The notes under the pieces are model-generated. The model saw only the letters and a list, made by a program, of their open reading frames with translations, was not told the DNA's origin and searched no databases. A stretch of DNA of 5,550 nt. It comes from Pseudomonadota bacterium (GTDB taxonomy: Bacteria > Myxococcota_A > Polyangia > GCA-2747355). Below, one piece after another: positions 1 to 5,431 of this stretch. The stretch's first letter is position 1. Each line of letters starts with the position of its first letter. The stretch is from positions 1 to 5,550 of the forward strand of contig JADJDT010000030.1 in NCBI GenBank assembly GCA_016702545.1. The letters run 5' to 3'. The position numbers and the translations under genes were made by a program.

Positions 1-838
1 GGTATGTCGTGTTCATCACGCTGTGGAGCCTGCTGACCCACAAATTTCTTGGCGCATATCGTCTGGGGTGGCGGCTTTCCTCACCGGTGAGGTTATTCGA
101 CCTCGCCGGTGGCACCGTGATCCACATCTCGGCCGGCGTCGCCGGGCTGGTCGCCGCCTTCTTCCTCGGCGCCCGCCAGGGGATACCCGCGCATCGCCAT
201 GCACCCCAACAACCTGGTGATGAGATGATGGGCGCAGGCCTGCTGCAGCGGGTCAGCTGGTTCGGCTTCAACGCCGGCTCGCAGGTCAGCAGCGGACTGG
301 CCGGCCCAGGCGACTTTGACGATGACGCAGATCGCCGCCGCCGCCGGCTGCTGCGCTGGGCTGGGGTGCTGATCGAGGCGGTGGTGCACCGCAAGTCACG
401 GCCCTCGGCCTGGTCTCGGGCATCCTCGCCGGCCTGGTCGCGATCACGCGCCCGCCGCCGGCGACGTGCGGCCCCTCCGGCGCCATCGCCCTGGGCCTGA
501 TCCGTCGCTCTGCTGCTTATCGGCGATCCAGCTCCAGAACCGGCTGGGCTACGACGACACCCTCGACGTCTTCGGCATCCACGGCGTCGCCGGCACCGGC
601 GCGCTCGGGCTCTCCTTCTTCCTGCGCAGCACGCCGGCCCATGGCGTCGCGACGCAGCTTTCGAAGGCGTACCAGACCAAGGGCGTGCTGGTCTCGATCA
701 CGGTCTCCGTGGTCGTCACGCTGGTGCTGGCATGGTGCTGGTCCAGTAAGACGATCGGCCCCTGGGCATGGACGCTTCGGCGACGAGATGGCCGGCATGG
801 ACCAGTCTCTGCACGGCGAGCGCGGCTACGACCTCGGC
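1..838 (+). pseudogene. amt: Ammonium transporter (Amt/MEP/Rh), C-terminal part, multiply frameshifted, 5' end outside window
   Basis: Amt proteins are trimeric inner-membrane channels for ammonium/ammonia uptake. Family motifs appear in order but in changing frames. They are an LAHIVWGGGF block near 49-81, DLAGGTVIHISAG at about 99-137, MHPNNLVM at 199-222, MMGAGLL and WFGFNAGS at 225-281, TQIAAAA at about 325-345, a TALGLVSGILAGLVAIT block from 398, then RLGYDDTLDVFGIHGVAGT around 541-597, a hydrophobic segment at about 685-735, and the tail GMDQSLHGERGYDLG ending at 838. The two pore histidines of the family are both kept, in GGTVIH (codon 123-125) and VFGIHG (codon 580-582). At least eight frame changes are needed to read it through. 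The N-terminal half would lie left of position 1. No glnB/glnK partner is visible. The assignment to Amt is secure from the motifs. Whether it is a true pseudogene or an indel-rich sequence is open, because substitutions in the motifs are few. The exact stop cannot be fixed. Confidence 0.9.
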
Positions 839-884
839 GCCGGCAGCTGGGGAGAGCACCGCGCAGGTGCATCACCGTCATCGC

Positions 885-1285
885 TCACGGGGAGGTCCAC
901 ATCCCCGCGACGCCAGGGCGCGTGGTCGCGGCGGGGCCCCTGCTGCCCCATCGGCAGTACCAGCTCCTCGACTGGCTGCGGCGCGCGGGGGACCCTACCG
1001 GCGGGGGTCGAGCCCGAGCACGCCTGGCCCGGGGCGCTTGGACCCCGGAGCTCGACGTGGCGGCCTGGCGGGCGCTGGCTGCGTCCCCAGCGGCCGTCGT
1101 CGCCGTGAGCCTCTTCGATGCCACAGGGCCACGATGCTGATCCTCCGGCCATTGCCGCCTCCCCTTCAACCTGCCGGGGTTCTGGGAGGGCGATACCGGA
1201 CCACGCCCGGCCCCTCTCGCCAAAGACCACCGTCCAGATGTCGCAGGGGTTCAGGCGCTGAGCGCCTTTGGTCCAAGAGGGGGCG
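885..1285 (+). other. Unassigned, possibly a broken coding region of unknown function
   Basis: Frame 1 is open from inside the Amt region to a TGA at 1138-1140. The stretch from about 889 has protein-like composition and strongly GC-rich third positions, for example PLLPHRQYQLLDWLRRAG around 934-990 and ELDVAAWRALAASPAAVV around 1048-1101. After the TGA the same frame continues with LPFNLPGFWEGDTGP at about 1159-1203, which also looks coding, up to about 1280. Given the indels just upstream in Amt, this may be one gene split by errors or decay. I do not recognise the family. There is no convincing start codon with a ribosome binding site. A chance open frame in GC-rich DNA remains possible. 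Confidence 0.3.
1253..1267. promoter_or_regulatory. Perfect 15-base palindrome, weak terminator or operator candidate
   Basis: The arms AGGCGCT and AGCGCCT are exact reverse complements around one central G. Three T (1267-1269) follow at and just after the right arm on the + strand. The T run is too short for a confident intrinsic terminator. It could equally be a protein-binding palindrome or chance in GC-rich DNA. Confidence 0.25.
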
Positions 1286-1390
1286 GTATCTTCACCGGCG
1301 GCCGATCCATCCCGGCGTCTGCGTTGCGTCGGTTGCGCAGCGGGCGACGCCCTCCTCGCGCCTTGCCGCGCGGGCTGGTCCCACCGCCAA
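1286..1390 (+). repeat. Diverged copy C of the dispersed repeat
   Basis: Two blocks match copy B in the same order and orientation. Block 1 (1286-1313) aligns with 4041-4070: GTA, TTCAC, GGCGG and GATCCATCCC are shared, giving 24 identities over 28 aligned bases with one 2-base gap. Block 2 (1377-1390) matches 4110-4123 at 12 of 14 bases, around CCCAC and CCAA. The spacing between blocks is 91 bases here and 69 in copy B. A third, weaker resemblance to the hairpin core of copy B lies near 1465-1497. I could not find clear terminal inverted repeats for this copy. The alignment is by eye. Confidence 0.5.
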
Positions 1391-1511
1391 CCTGGCAAGC
1401 TAATTTCCGCCAGCCTCCTAAGCTTAGGGCCAAGGCCCCCAGCCGCCCCCAGCCGCGACACCTGACGCCGCCGGCGAGCCCCGGCGATCGCAACGCCACC
1501 TTCCCCTTCGG

Positions 1512-2398
1512 TCAGTCGTGTGACCACACGCGCCGCACCGAGTAGCCGCGGGCGCTGAGCAGGGCGACGAGCCCCTCGGGGCCGAGCACATGTGAGATGC
1601 CGACGGCGACGAAGGCCGCTTCGCTGCCCCGCAGCAGGGCCTCAACCTGGGGCAGCCAGGCGAGGTTGCGCTGGCGCAGCAAGATCTCAGCTCTCGGTGC
1701 CGGGCGCGAAGTCGAACCGACAGCGCCTGGGCGTCGTCGCGGCGATAGGCGGCGATGCGCGCCTCGAGCTCGCGGCAAAGCTGCTCCGTGTCGGCGAGCT
1801 GCTGCTCGAGCGCCGGGAGGGCCTCGTCGAGCGGCAGCCGATTGAGCATCGCGACCTGCTCATCAGGCGTTTCGAAGCTGCGCAGCTGCTTGCCCGCGCG
1901 CTCCGCCGCGTCGAGCAGGCTCAGGTCGATGGCCTCCTGCGGCCGGATCAGCTCGGCCGCGATCAGCGACCCGATCAGCCACGGCCGCAGCGTGGCGAGC
2001 TGGCTGGCGGGGAAGGGCTCGAGCACGCGCACGAGCTCGCCGAACGCCGCCGGCGACAGTAGCTCGTCCAGCCGCTGGCCCGCGGGCAGCGACGCCTGCT
2101 GCAACAAGCGCTTGGCATCGACGAAGCGTGTGTCCGCCTCGTTCTGAAAGAGCGCGGCGCGTTCGAGATGGCGCCAGACCGCCGGGGGAAGGTCGGCACG
2201 CGCCGAGAGACCGAAATGGTAGGTTCCGAGCAAGAACACCGGCGCACCGGCCGCGGACTGGGCCTCCCACAGCAGCGGCGGGGCGCCGTCCCCGCAGGCC
2301 GCGAGCGCGAGCAGCCCAGCCAGCCCGGCCGCGCAGAGACCACCGCGTTGGCCTGCCCGCGCTGACGCTCTTCGCCAAAGTGAAGGACCGCCGCTCAA
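1512..2398 (-). pseudogene. TraB/GumN-family lipoprotein, frameshifted near 1690-1725
   Basis: The TraB/GumN family (Pfam PF01963, related to animal TIKI proteases) has two GxxH motifs; its bacterial role is not well defined. The first motif, GTYH, is at 2216-2227 after the typical LLWEAQ opening. The second, GISH, is at 1590-1601, followed by VLGPEGLVALL and a stop at 1512-1514. The two halves lie in different frames. The upstream frame carries everything to about DDAQALSV near 1715, and the closing block EILLRQRNLAWLPQ onward is in another frame. A few residues between them fit the third frame, so one or two indels are possible. Restored length is about 295 residues, normal for the family. 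An export signal ends in LALAAC with the cysteine codon at 2294-2296, predicting a lipid-anchored envelope protein. No ATG lies in frame just upstream. TTG at 2398 or GTG at 2416 are the available starts and neither has a clear ribosome binding site, so the start is uncertain. Confidence 0.8.
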
Positions 2399-2447
2399 GC
2401 CGCCAGCATAGGGCACGCGGCCCAGTGTGCGCGCGGAAGGCCGGGTA

Positions 2448-2472
2448 GCGGCGAAGACGCGGTCTTCGCCGC
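2448..2472. repeat. 11-bp perfect hairpin beside repeat copy A
   Basis: GCGGCGAAGAC (2448-2458) and GTCTTCGCCGC (2462-2472) are exact reverse complements with a GCG loop. The right arm runs directly into the CCCCACCCCCAA block of repeat copy A. There is no T run on either side, so it is not a standard intrinsic terminator. It lies about 50 bases upstream of the possible GumN-family start at 2398 and could sit in that gene's leader. Confidence 0.55.
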
Positions 2473-2531
2473 CCCACCCCCAATGTCGGTGCGCTAGCGC
2501 GCGCCGCGCGAGGGCTTGGTCGCCCTCGCGT
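2472..2531 (+). repeat. Short copy A of the dispersed repeat, with conserved hairpin
   Basis: It shares CCCCACCCCCAA (2472-2483) with copy B, and then GCGCGCCGCGCGAG at about 2499-2512. Its hairpin has stem CGCGAGGGC (2507-2515), loop TTGGTC (2516-2521) and stem GCCCTCGCG (2522-2530). Compared with copy B it lacks about 60 bases between these blocks, and also the left block and the terminal inverted repeats. It sits in the gap upstream of the GumN-type gene. Confidence 0.65.
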
Positions 2532-2714
2532 CGTGCTACGTGCTTCTTCGTGCAGGGAGGTCTCCTGCGCACCCGACCACCGCGCCTTTTAAGGGCTAGA
2601 GGACACGGGGCCCACGGACCTCGGGCTCCAGGGCGTCATGCCAACGTTGGCGACCCCACCCCTGGCTCTGGTGGGAATGCCTTCCGGACTTCCTCCGGCG
2701 GCAGCCTCCAGCGC

Positions 2715-2801
2715 ATGGCTGAGCGGAACCGCGCGACCGACTGGATGGCCCAGGCCGAGAATGACCTCGCCTTCGGGAGAAACCCGACACAGCCGTGCTA
2801 G
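2715..2801 (+). pseudogene. Possible remnant of a HEPN-domain protein, N-terminus only
   Basis: An ATG at 2715 opens 28 codons ending at TAG 2799-2801. The first 22 residues contain DWMAQAENDLAFGR, which resembles the opening helix of HEPN proteins (typically DWLxQAExDL). Such proteins often pair with a minimal nucleotidyltransferase in toxin-antitoxin modules. The rest of the domain, including the RxxxxH catalytic region of HEPN toxins, is absent, and I found no continuation in other frames. The call rests on one short motif. The remainder of the gap, 2802-2978, shows nothing I can assign. Confidence 0.4.
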
Positions 2802-2978
2802 GTACAGCTCCCCGATAGAAGCCCCAGGGACAGAACCTGACTGGAAGGTAATCTCGGCGCAGGTTCTCCGCCGATGCCACGTCACCGATCGACACCGGGC
2901 GCATGGCCATCGCCGGCCCCAGACCGGGCGCGCGGACGCCAGAGAACGGCGCGGCACGGGGACCAACGTCATGCTGGC

Positions 2979-3980
2979 TCACTGGGTTGCCATTTGTTCT
3001 TGCGTGCTGAAGGTGTTTCGCTGCGGATCGATCGACGCCTCGACCTCCTTGTCGATCCGGAAGGCCCCGCGCCAGCCGCCAGCGGGGTAGGTCCCCTCTC
3101 CCTCCTCATCCGCGCTGCCCTCGAGCCGCAGGCGCCCCTCTTCGTCGATCTTCGCCAGACGTTCCTCGATCTGATCGGAGATGCTCTTCGAGGCGCTGGC
3201 GCAGGCCGTCATCGCAATCGCGCCGGCCCTCGGGTCGTCCAACTTCTCAGCCACCTTCGCCGCTGTGTCGGCGCAGGCGAACCAGCGCGCGATCAGCGCG
3301 GCGCTTTCGATCACTTTGCCCAGCACCCCCGGGATCACGAGGCGCGGGAGCGCGCGCGACAGCATCGTTCCGGCCGGGAACTTGAGCCGATGCTCGCTGA
3401 TCTCGAACTCGCCCGCCCCGAGCGTGATCGGAATCCGCGTCGCCGGGGCCAGCTTGTCGCCGAGCTCGGTCGCCGGGAGTTCGAGGCGGGCCTCCTTGAA
3501 GACCTGGATGATCGTCTCGATCCGATGCGTGCCGGTCTTGCGCCCTTTGGCGTCGAGCCCAACGTCAAGCACGGAGCGGATCGCGAACTTGCGCGCGCGA
3601 TCCGAAAGCGCCCCGGCGATCGCCTGGATCTCGTCCCCAGCGCCCGGCACGAGCGCATCGAGCTGATCGTTGACCTCCGCGCCAAGCACCGCTTCGAACG
3701 GCTCGGCGGCCCAGCGGAGAGGCGCCGGGATCTTCTCGATCACCTTCTCGACGACGAAACGGCCCGGATCCTCGTCGTGGTCTGACATGTCCCGGAACAT
3801 GTCCAGCAACTTGCCGAGGCCCGAGTCGCCAAAGTCACCTTGAACGTCGAACGTGCTCTCGATCTGGAGCACGCTGTACGCTTCGACGGGATCTCCAACC
3901 CCCTCGTCCCCCCCACATCCGCTCGCGAGCGCAAGGCCCACGAGCGCGACGATCGTCCGCGTCAGACAGCTCGTCCTCAT
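2979..3980 (-). CDS. Putative lipoprotein of unknown function
   Basis: An intact 333-residue protein. The N-terminus has a basic start (MRTSCLTR), a hydrophobic stretch at residues 9-20, and a lipobox-like LASGC with Cys22, followed by Gly-rich and acidic residues. A lipid-anchored envelope protein is therefore likely. There are no other membrane segments. The mature part has an acidic segment MFRDMSDHDEDPGRF (61-75), helical-looking regions at 76-135 and 205-280, a cysteine pair (Cys236, Cys260), and a C-terminal charged and Gly-rich stretch (281-312) ending in WRGAFRIDKEVEAS. I do not recognise a catalytic motif. The layout recalls large uncharacterised lipoproteins of Myxococcota, but that is from memory and unverified. 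The ATG at 3980 is supported by AAGGGG six bases upstream and by the signal sequence. Codon use is strongly GC-ending, and long open frames on the opposite strand are its shadows. It is separated from both neighbours by long gaps, so it is probably transcribed alone. Confidence 0.85.
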   Translation of the reverse strand: MRTSCLTRTIVALVGLALASGCGGDEGVGDPVEAYSVLQIESTFDVQGDFGDSGLGKLLDMFRDMSDHDEDPGRFVVEKVIEKIPAPLRWAAEPFEAVLGAEVNDQLDALVPGAGDEIQAIAGALSDRARKFAIRSVLDVGLDAKGRKTGTHRIETIIQVFKEARLELPATELGDKLAPATRIPITLGAGEFEISEHRLKFPAGTMLSRALPRLVIPGVLGKVIESAALIARWFACADTAAKVAEKLDDPRAGAIAMTACASASKSISDQIEERLAKIDEEGRLRLEGSADEEGEGTYPAGGWRGAFRIDKEVEASIDPQRNTFSTQEQMATQ

Positions 3981-3986
3981 TTGAAT

Positions 3987-3992
3987 CCCCTT
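3987..3992 (-). promoter_or_regulatory. Ribosome binding site of the 2979-3980 lipoprotein
   Basis: AAGGGG lies six bases upstream of the ATG at 3980 on the minus strand. It fixes this start, and it is the only clear Shine-Dalgarno-like site among the minus-strand genes here. Confidence 0.65.
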
Positions 3993-4039
3993 GTGCGTCC
4001 AGGCCAGCAGGTCCCTGGTTGTTGTTCAGGAACTCGACT

Positions 4040-4054
4040 GGTAACCGTTCACGG
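4040..4054. repeat. Left terminal inverted repeat of copy B
   Basis: GGTAACCGTTCACGG, exact reverse complement of 4273-4287. Pairing does not extend outward. A partial version of its inner side starts copy C at 1286. Confidence 0.75.
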
Positions 4055-4205
4055 GCGGATGATCCATCCCCCGCCCCGACCGCCTCGACCATGGGGCGTG
4101 ACTTTTCGGGGCCCCACCCCCAAGTCCGGCGCGCAACAAGTTACCGCTTCGCTCTTGCCCTGCGGGCTCGTTTCCCGGCCCCTGCGGGGCACGGGGTGCG
4201 CGCCG

Positions 4206-4229
4206 CGCGAGCGCTTGGTCGCGCTCGCG
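4206..4229. repeat. Conserved core hairpin of copy B
   Basis: Stem CGCGAGCGC (4206-4214), loop TTGGTC (4215-4220), stem GCGCTCGCG (4221-4229): nine perfect pairs. Copy A has the same loop and stem length with one stem pair swapped (C:G here, G:C there). No T run follows, so it is not a standard terminator. Confidence 0.7.
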
Positions 4230-4272
4230 TGCAGTGGATCCGAGCTTCACCTGCAATTGTGAGCATTGAGGG

Positions 4273-4287
4273 CCGTGAACGGTTACC
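4273..4287. repeat. Right terminal inverted repeat of copy B
   Basis: CCGTGAACGGTTACC, exact reverse complement of 4040-4054. Its outer edge is where the kinase-like reading on the minus strand ends. Confidence 0.75.
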
Positions 4288-4295
4288 GTGGAGCT

Positions 4296-4433
4296 ACAAC
4301 GATCCGCGCAACGATCCGGACGGTCGGTAGACGGGTCGGGGCCCTGGCGGTAGACCTCCGCGTGGCCGCCGAGCCCGAGCGGCAGCGGGTCGAAGGTGAA
4401 GCGTTCTTCCCGGGCTTCTCGCTCGGCGGCAGC
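4296..4433 (-). pseudogene. Possible Ser/Thr protein kinase remnant (glycine-loop region)
   Basis: Directly after the TGA of the PD40 gene the same minus-strand frame stays open. It contains ERFTFDPLPLGLGGHAEVYR at about 4343-4402. GLGGHAEVY fits the nucleotide-binding GxGxxxxV loop of Hanks-type kinases, where a form such as GSGGMGEVYRA is usual. No catalytic lysine or later kinase motif follows. After about 16 further residues the frame enters repeat copy B. There is no clear start codon or ribosome binding site. The reading is consistent with a kinase gene truncated at the repeat, but it rests on one motif. A chance match is possible. Confidence 0.33.
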
Positions 4434-5315
4434 TCACTGGCACGTCCGCCTGGTTACGTAGATCTCATATTGCCGCGAGGCCGTCCGGGTCGCGAAGTAG
4501 AGCAAGCTGCCGTCCGCGGAGATCGCCGGGTCCGACTCACCGCCGAGGACGGTCACGTTGACGAGCTGGGGAGGGTCGAAGGCGGCATCCTCGCGCATCC
4601 GACGGGCGACCCAGATGCGCGGGGTCCCGGTCCGGTGCGACTCGAAGTAGAGTTCGAGCCCATCGGAGGAGGGGCTCGGCCAGCCGTCCGCGGCCATGCT
4701 GTTGAGCTCCGTGATTAGCCGCTGGAAGACGAAGGGCGAGGCCCGATCGGGACGCTTGGCGATGGCCAGGCGCTCGCTCGTCTCCGTGCCGGTGGTGTAG
4801 TAGAGCGTCAGCCCGTCGAGGGAGGGGGCAGCGCCGTAGCCGTCGCCCAGCAGCACCGTGGGGGCGTCGAAGTCCGCAAGCGGGCTGCTCCGCCGCGCGA
4901 CGAGGAGGCCGACCGCCGTGCGATCGAAGTAGAACTCGAGCCCGTCTGCCGAGAGCGCGGGAGACCTCTCGTTCGCTGCCGTGTTGACGCCGGCCGTGGC
5001 GAGCAGCGTGGGCGCGTCGAAGGGGGAGGTGACCTCAGCGCGTCGCGCGACCCAGATGTCCTCCGCCAGGCTGGGCGGCCGCGCCGACCCGAGGTAGAGC
5101 GTGAGGCCGTCGCTGGAGATGGACGGAACCCAATCGGTGTCGAAGCTGTTCACCTCGGTGACGGGGACGGGAGCGCCGAACGGCCCCCAGCTGCAGAGCG
5201 GCGCGGCGTCTCGCGCTGCCGCCCCGCCGCTATCAGCGGCCGTCACGCCCCCAAAGCCGCTTCGCAGGCACGACCCGGCGAGCAACAGCGCCGCAAGGAG
5301 CACGCTAGATCGCAT
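4434..5315 (-). CDS. PD40 (WD40-like) beta-propeller exported protein
   Basis: A 293-residue protein with five spaced PD40-type repeats (Pfam PF07676, the TolB-propeller type). Each has a core like PSISSDGLTLY and most end in IWVARR or similar. The cores start near residues 64, 118, 163, 213 and 263, about 50 apart, and IWVARR-like ends fall at 87-92, 137-142, 183-188, 234-239 and 285-290. The N-terminus has a short basic start (MRSS), hydrophobic residues 5-13 and LLAGSC with Cys15, so it is exported and may be lipid-anchored. The -3 position of the lipobox is Ala rather than Leu. Cys41 and Cys292 could pair across the propeller. Propellers of this kind bind partners rather than catalyse, and no enzymatic motif is visible. 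ATG at 5315 is chosen because the signal peptide begins there. A TTG at 5369 in the same frame would add 18 residues ahead of the signal. No Shine-Dalgarno site precedes 5315; see the promoter entry. Confidence 0.85.
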   Translation of the reverse strand: MRSSVLLAALLLAGSCLRSGFGGVTAADSGGAAARDAAPLCSWGPFGAPVPVTEVNSFDTDWVPSISSDGLTLYLGSARPPSLAEDIWVARRAEVTSPFDAPTLLATAGVNTAANERSPALSADGLEFYFDRTAVGLLVARRSSPLADFDAPTVLLGDGYGAAPSLDGLTLYYTTGTETSERLAIAKRPDRASPFVFQRLITELNSMAADGWPSPSSDGLELYFESHRTGTPRIWVARRMREDAAFDPPQLVNVTVLGGESDPAISADGSLLYFATRTASRQYEIYVTRRTCQ

Positions 5316-5321
5316 CCGACG

Positions 5322-5351
5322 ATGGTAGGGCGGTGCAGAAGCGCCGGTCAA
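5322..5351 (-). promoter_or_regulatory. Candidate sigma70-type promoter, possibly leaderless, for the PD40 gene
   Basis: On the minus strand TTGACC (5351-5346, five of six to TTGACA) is followed after 18 bases by TACCAT (5327-5322, four of six to TATAAT). Only six bases separate the -10 box from the ATG at 5315, so transcription would begin at or next to the start codon. This agrees with the absence of a ribosome binding site. Weak boxes are common by chance, so this is tentative. Confidence 0.35.
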
Positions 5352-5369
5352 GCTTGCGGCAGTCTGCAA

Positions 5370-5431
5370 GGAGATCTGGACGGAAGGAGAGCCCAGGAGA
5401 TCCCAGGGAGATCCGGACCGGAGATCCGGGG
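5370..5431 (+). repeat. Four imperfect GGAGATC(C/T) direct repeats
   Basis: GGAGATCTGGA (5370-5380), GGAGATCCC (5396-5404), GGAGATCCGGA (5407-5417) and GGAGATCCGGGG (5420-5431). Spacing is irregular: starts are 26, 11 and 13 bases apart. The cluster lies just upstream of the candidate PD40 promoter and could be a regulator-binding array, or a simple local duplication. Confidence 0.5.

Larger units (their letters stand above)
4040..4287. mobile_element. Copy B: 248-bp MITE-like element with 15-bp terminal inverted repeats
   Basis: The ends are exact: GGTAACCGTTCACGG at 4040-4054 and its reverse complement CCGTGAACGGTTACC at 4273-4287. Inside are the GATCCATCCC block (4061-4070), GGCCCCACCCCCAA (4110-4123), two small hairpins with TGC loops (4157-4167 and 4178-4190), and a strong hairpin at 4206-4229. 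There is no room for a transposase, so if mobile it would need one in trans. I see no target-site duplication: the flanks end in GACT on the left and begin GTGG on the right. It lies between the PD40 gene and the lipoprotein start, 59 bases upstream of the latter. It could also be a structured RNA or a palindromic REP-like element rather than a transposon remnant. Confidence 0.6.

Noticed and set aside
1427..1438. GGGCC-AA-GGCCC inverted repeat as a terminator for the GumN-type gene
   Set aside because: The loop is too short for a full stem and there is no T run on the minus strand. It also lies inside a GC-rich region where such matches are common.
826..1527. A 233-codon open frame on the minus strand
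   Set aside because: Low-complexity Arg/Gly/Pro/Ala content, no recognisable motif, and overlap with the Amt tail, repeat copy C and the end of the GumN-type gene. It is best explained as chance.
2399..2572. Extension of the GumN-type protein upstream to an ATG at 2572
   Set aside because: It would put over 90 residues before the lipobox cysteine and would translate repeat copy A and the 2448-2472 hairpin. The signal peptide demands a start near 2398-2416.
2803..2978. Minus-strand frames between the HEPN-like stub and the lipoprotein as a small gene
   Set aside because: Two overlapping frames are equally open, neither has a ribosome binding site or a recognisable motif, and composition does not favour either.
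2874..3785. A 303-codon open frame on the + strand
   Set aside because: It lies antisense to the intact lipoprotein gene. Its Arg/Asp/Leu-rich content is the usual shadow of a GC-rich gene, and it has no ribosome binding site.
4266..4718. A 150-codon + strand open frame across the PD40 3' end
   Set aside because: It is antisense to the PD40 repeats and the kinase-like stretch. Composition is typical of a shadow frame.
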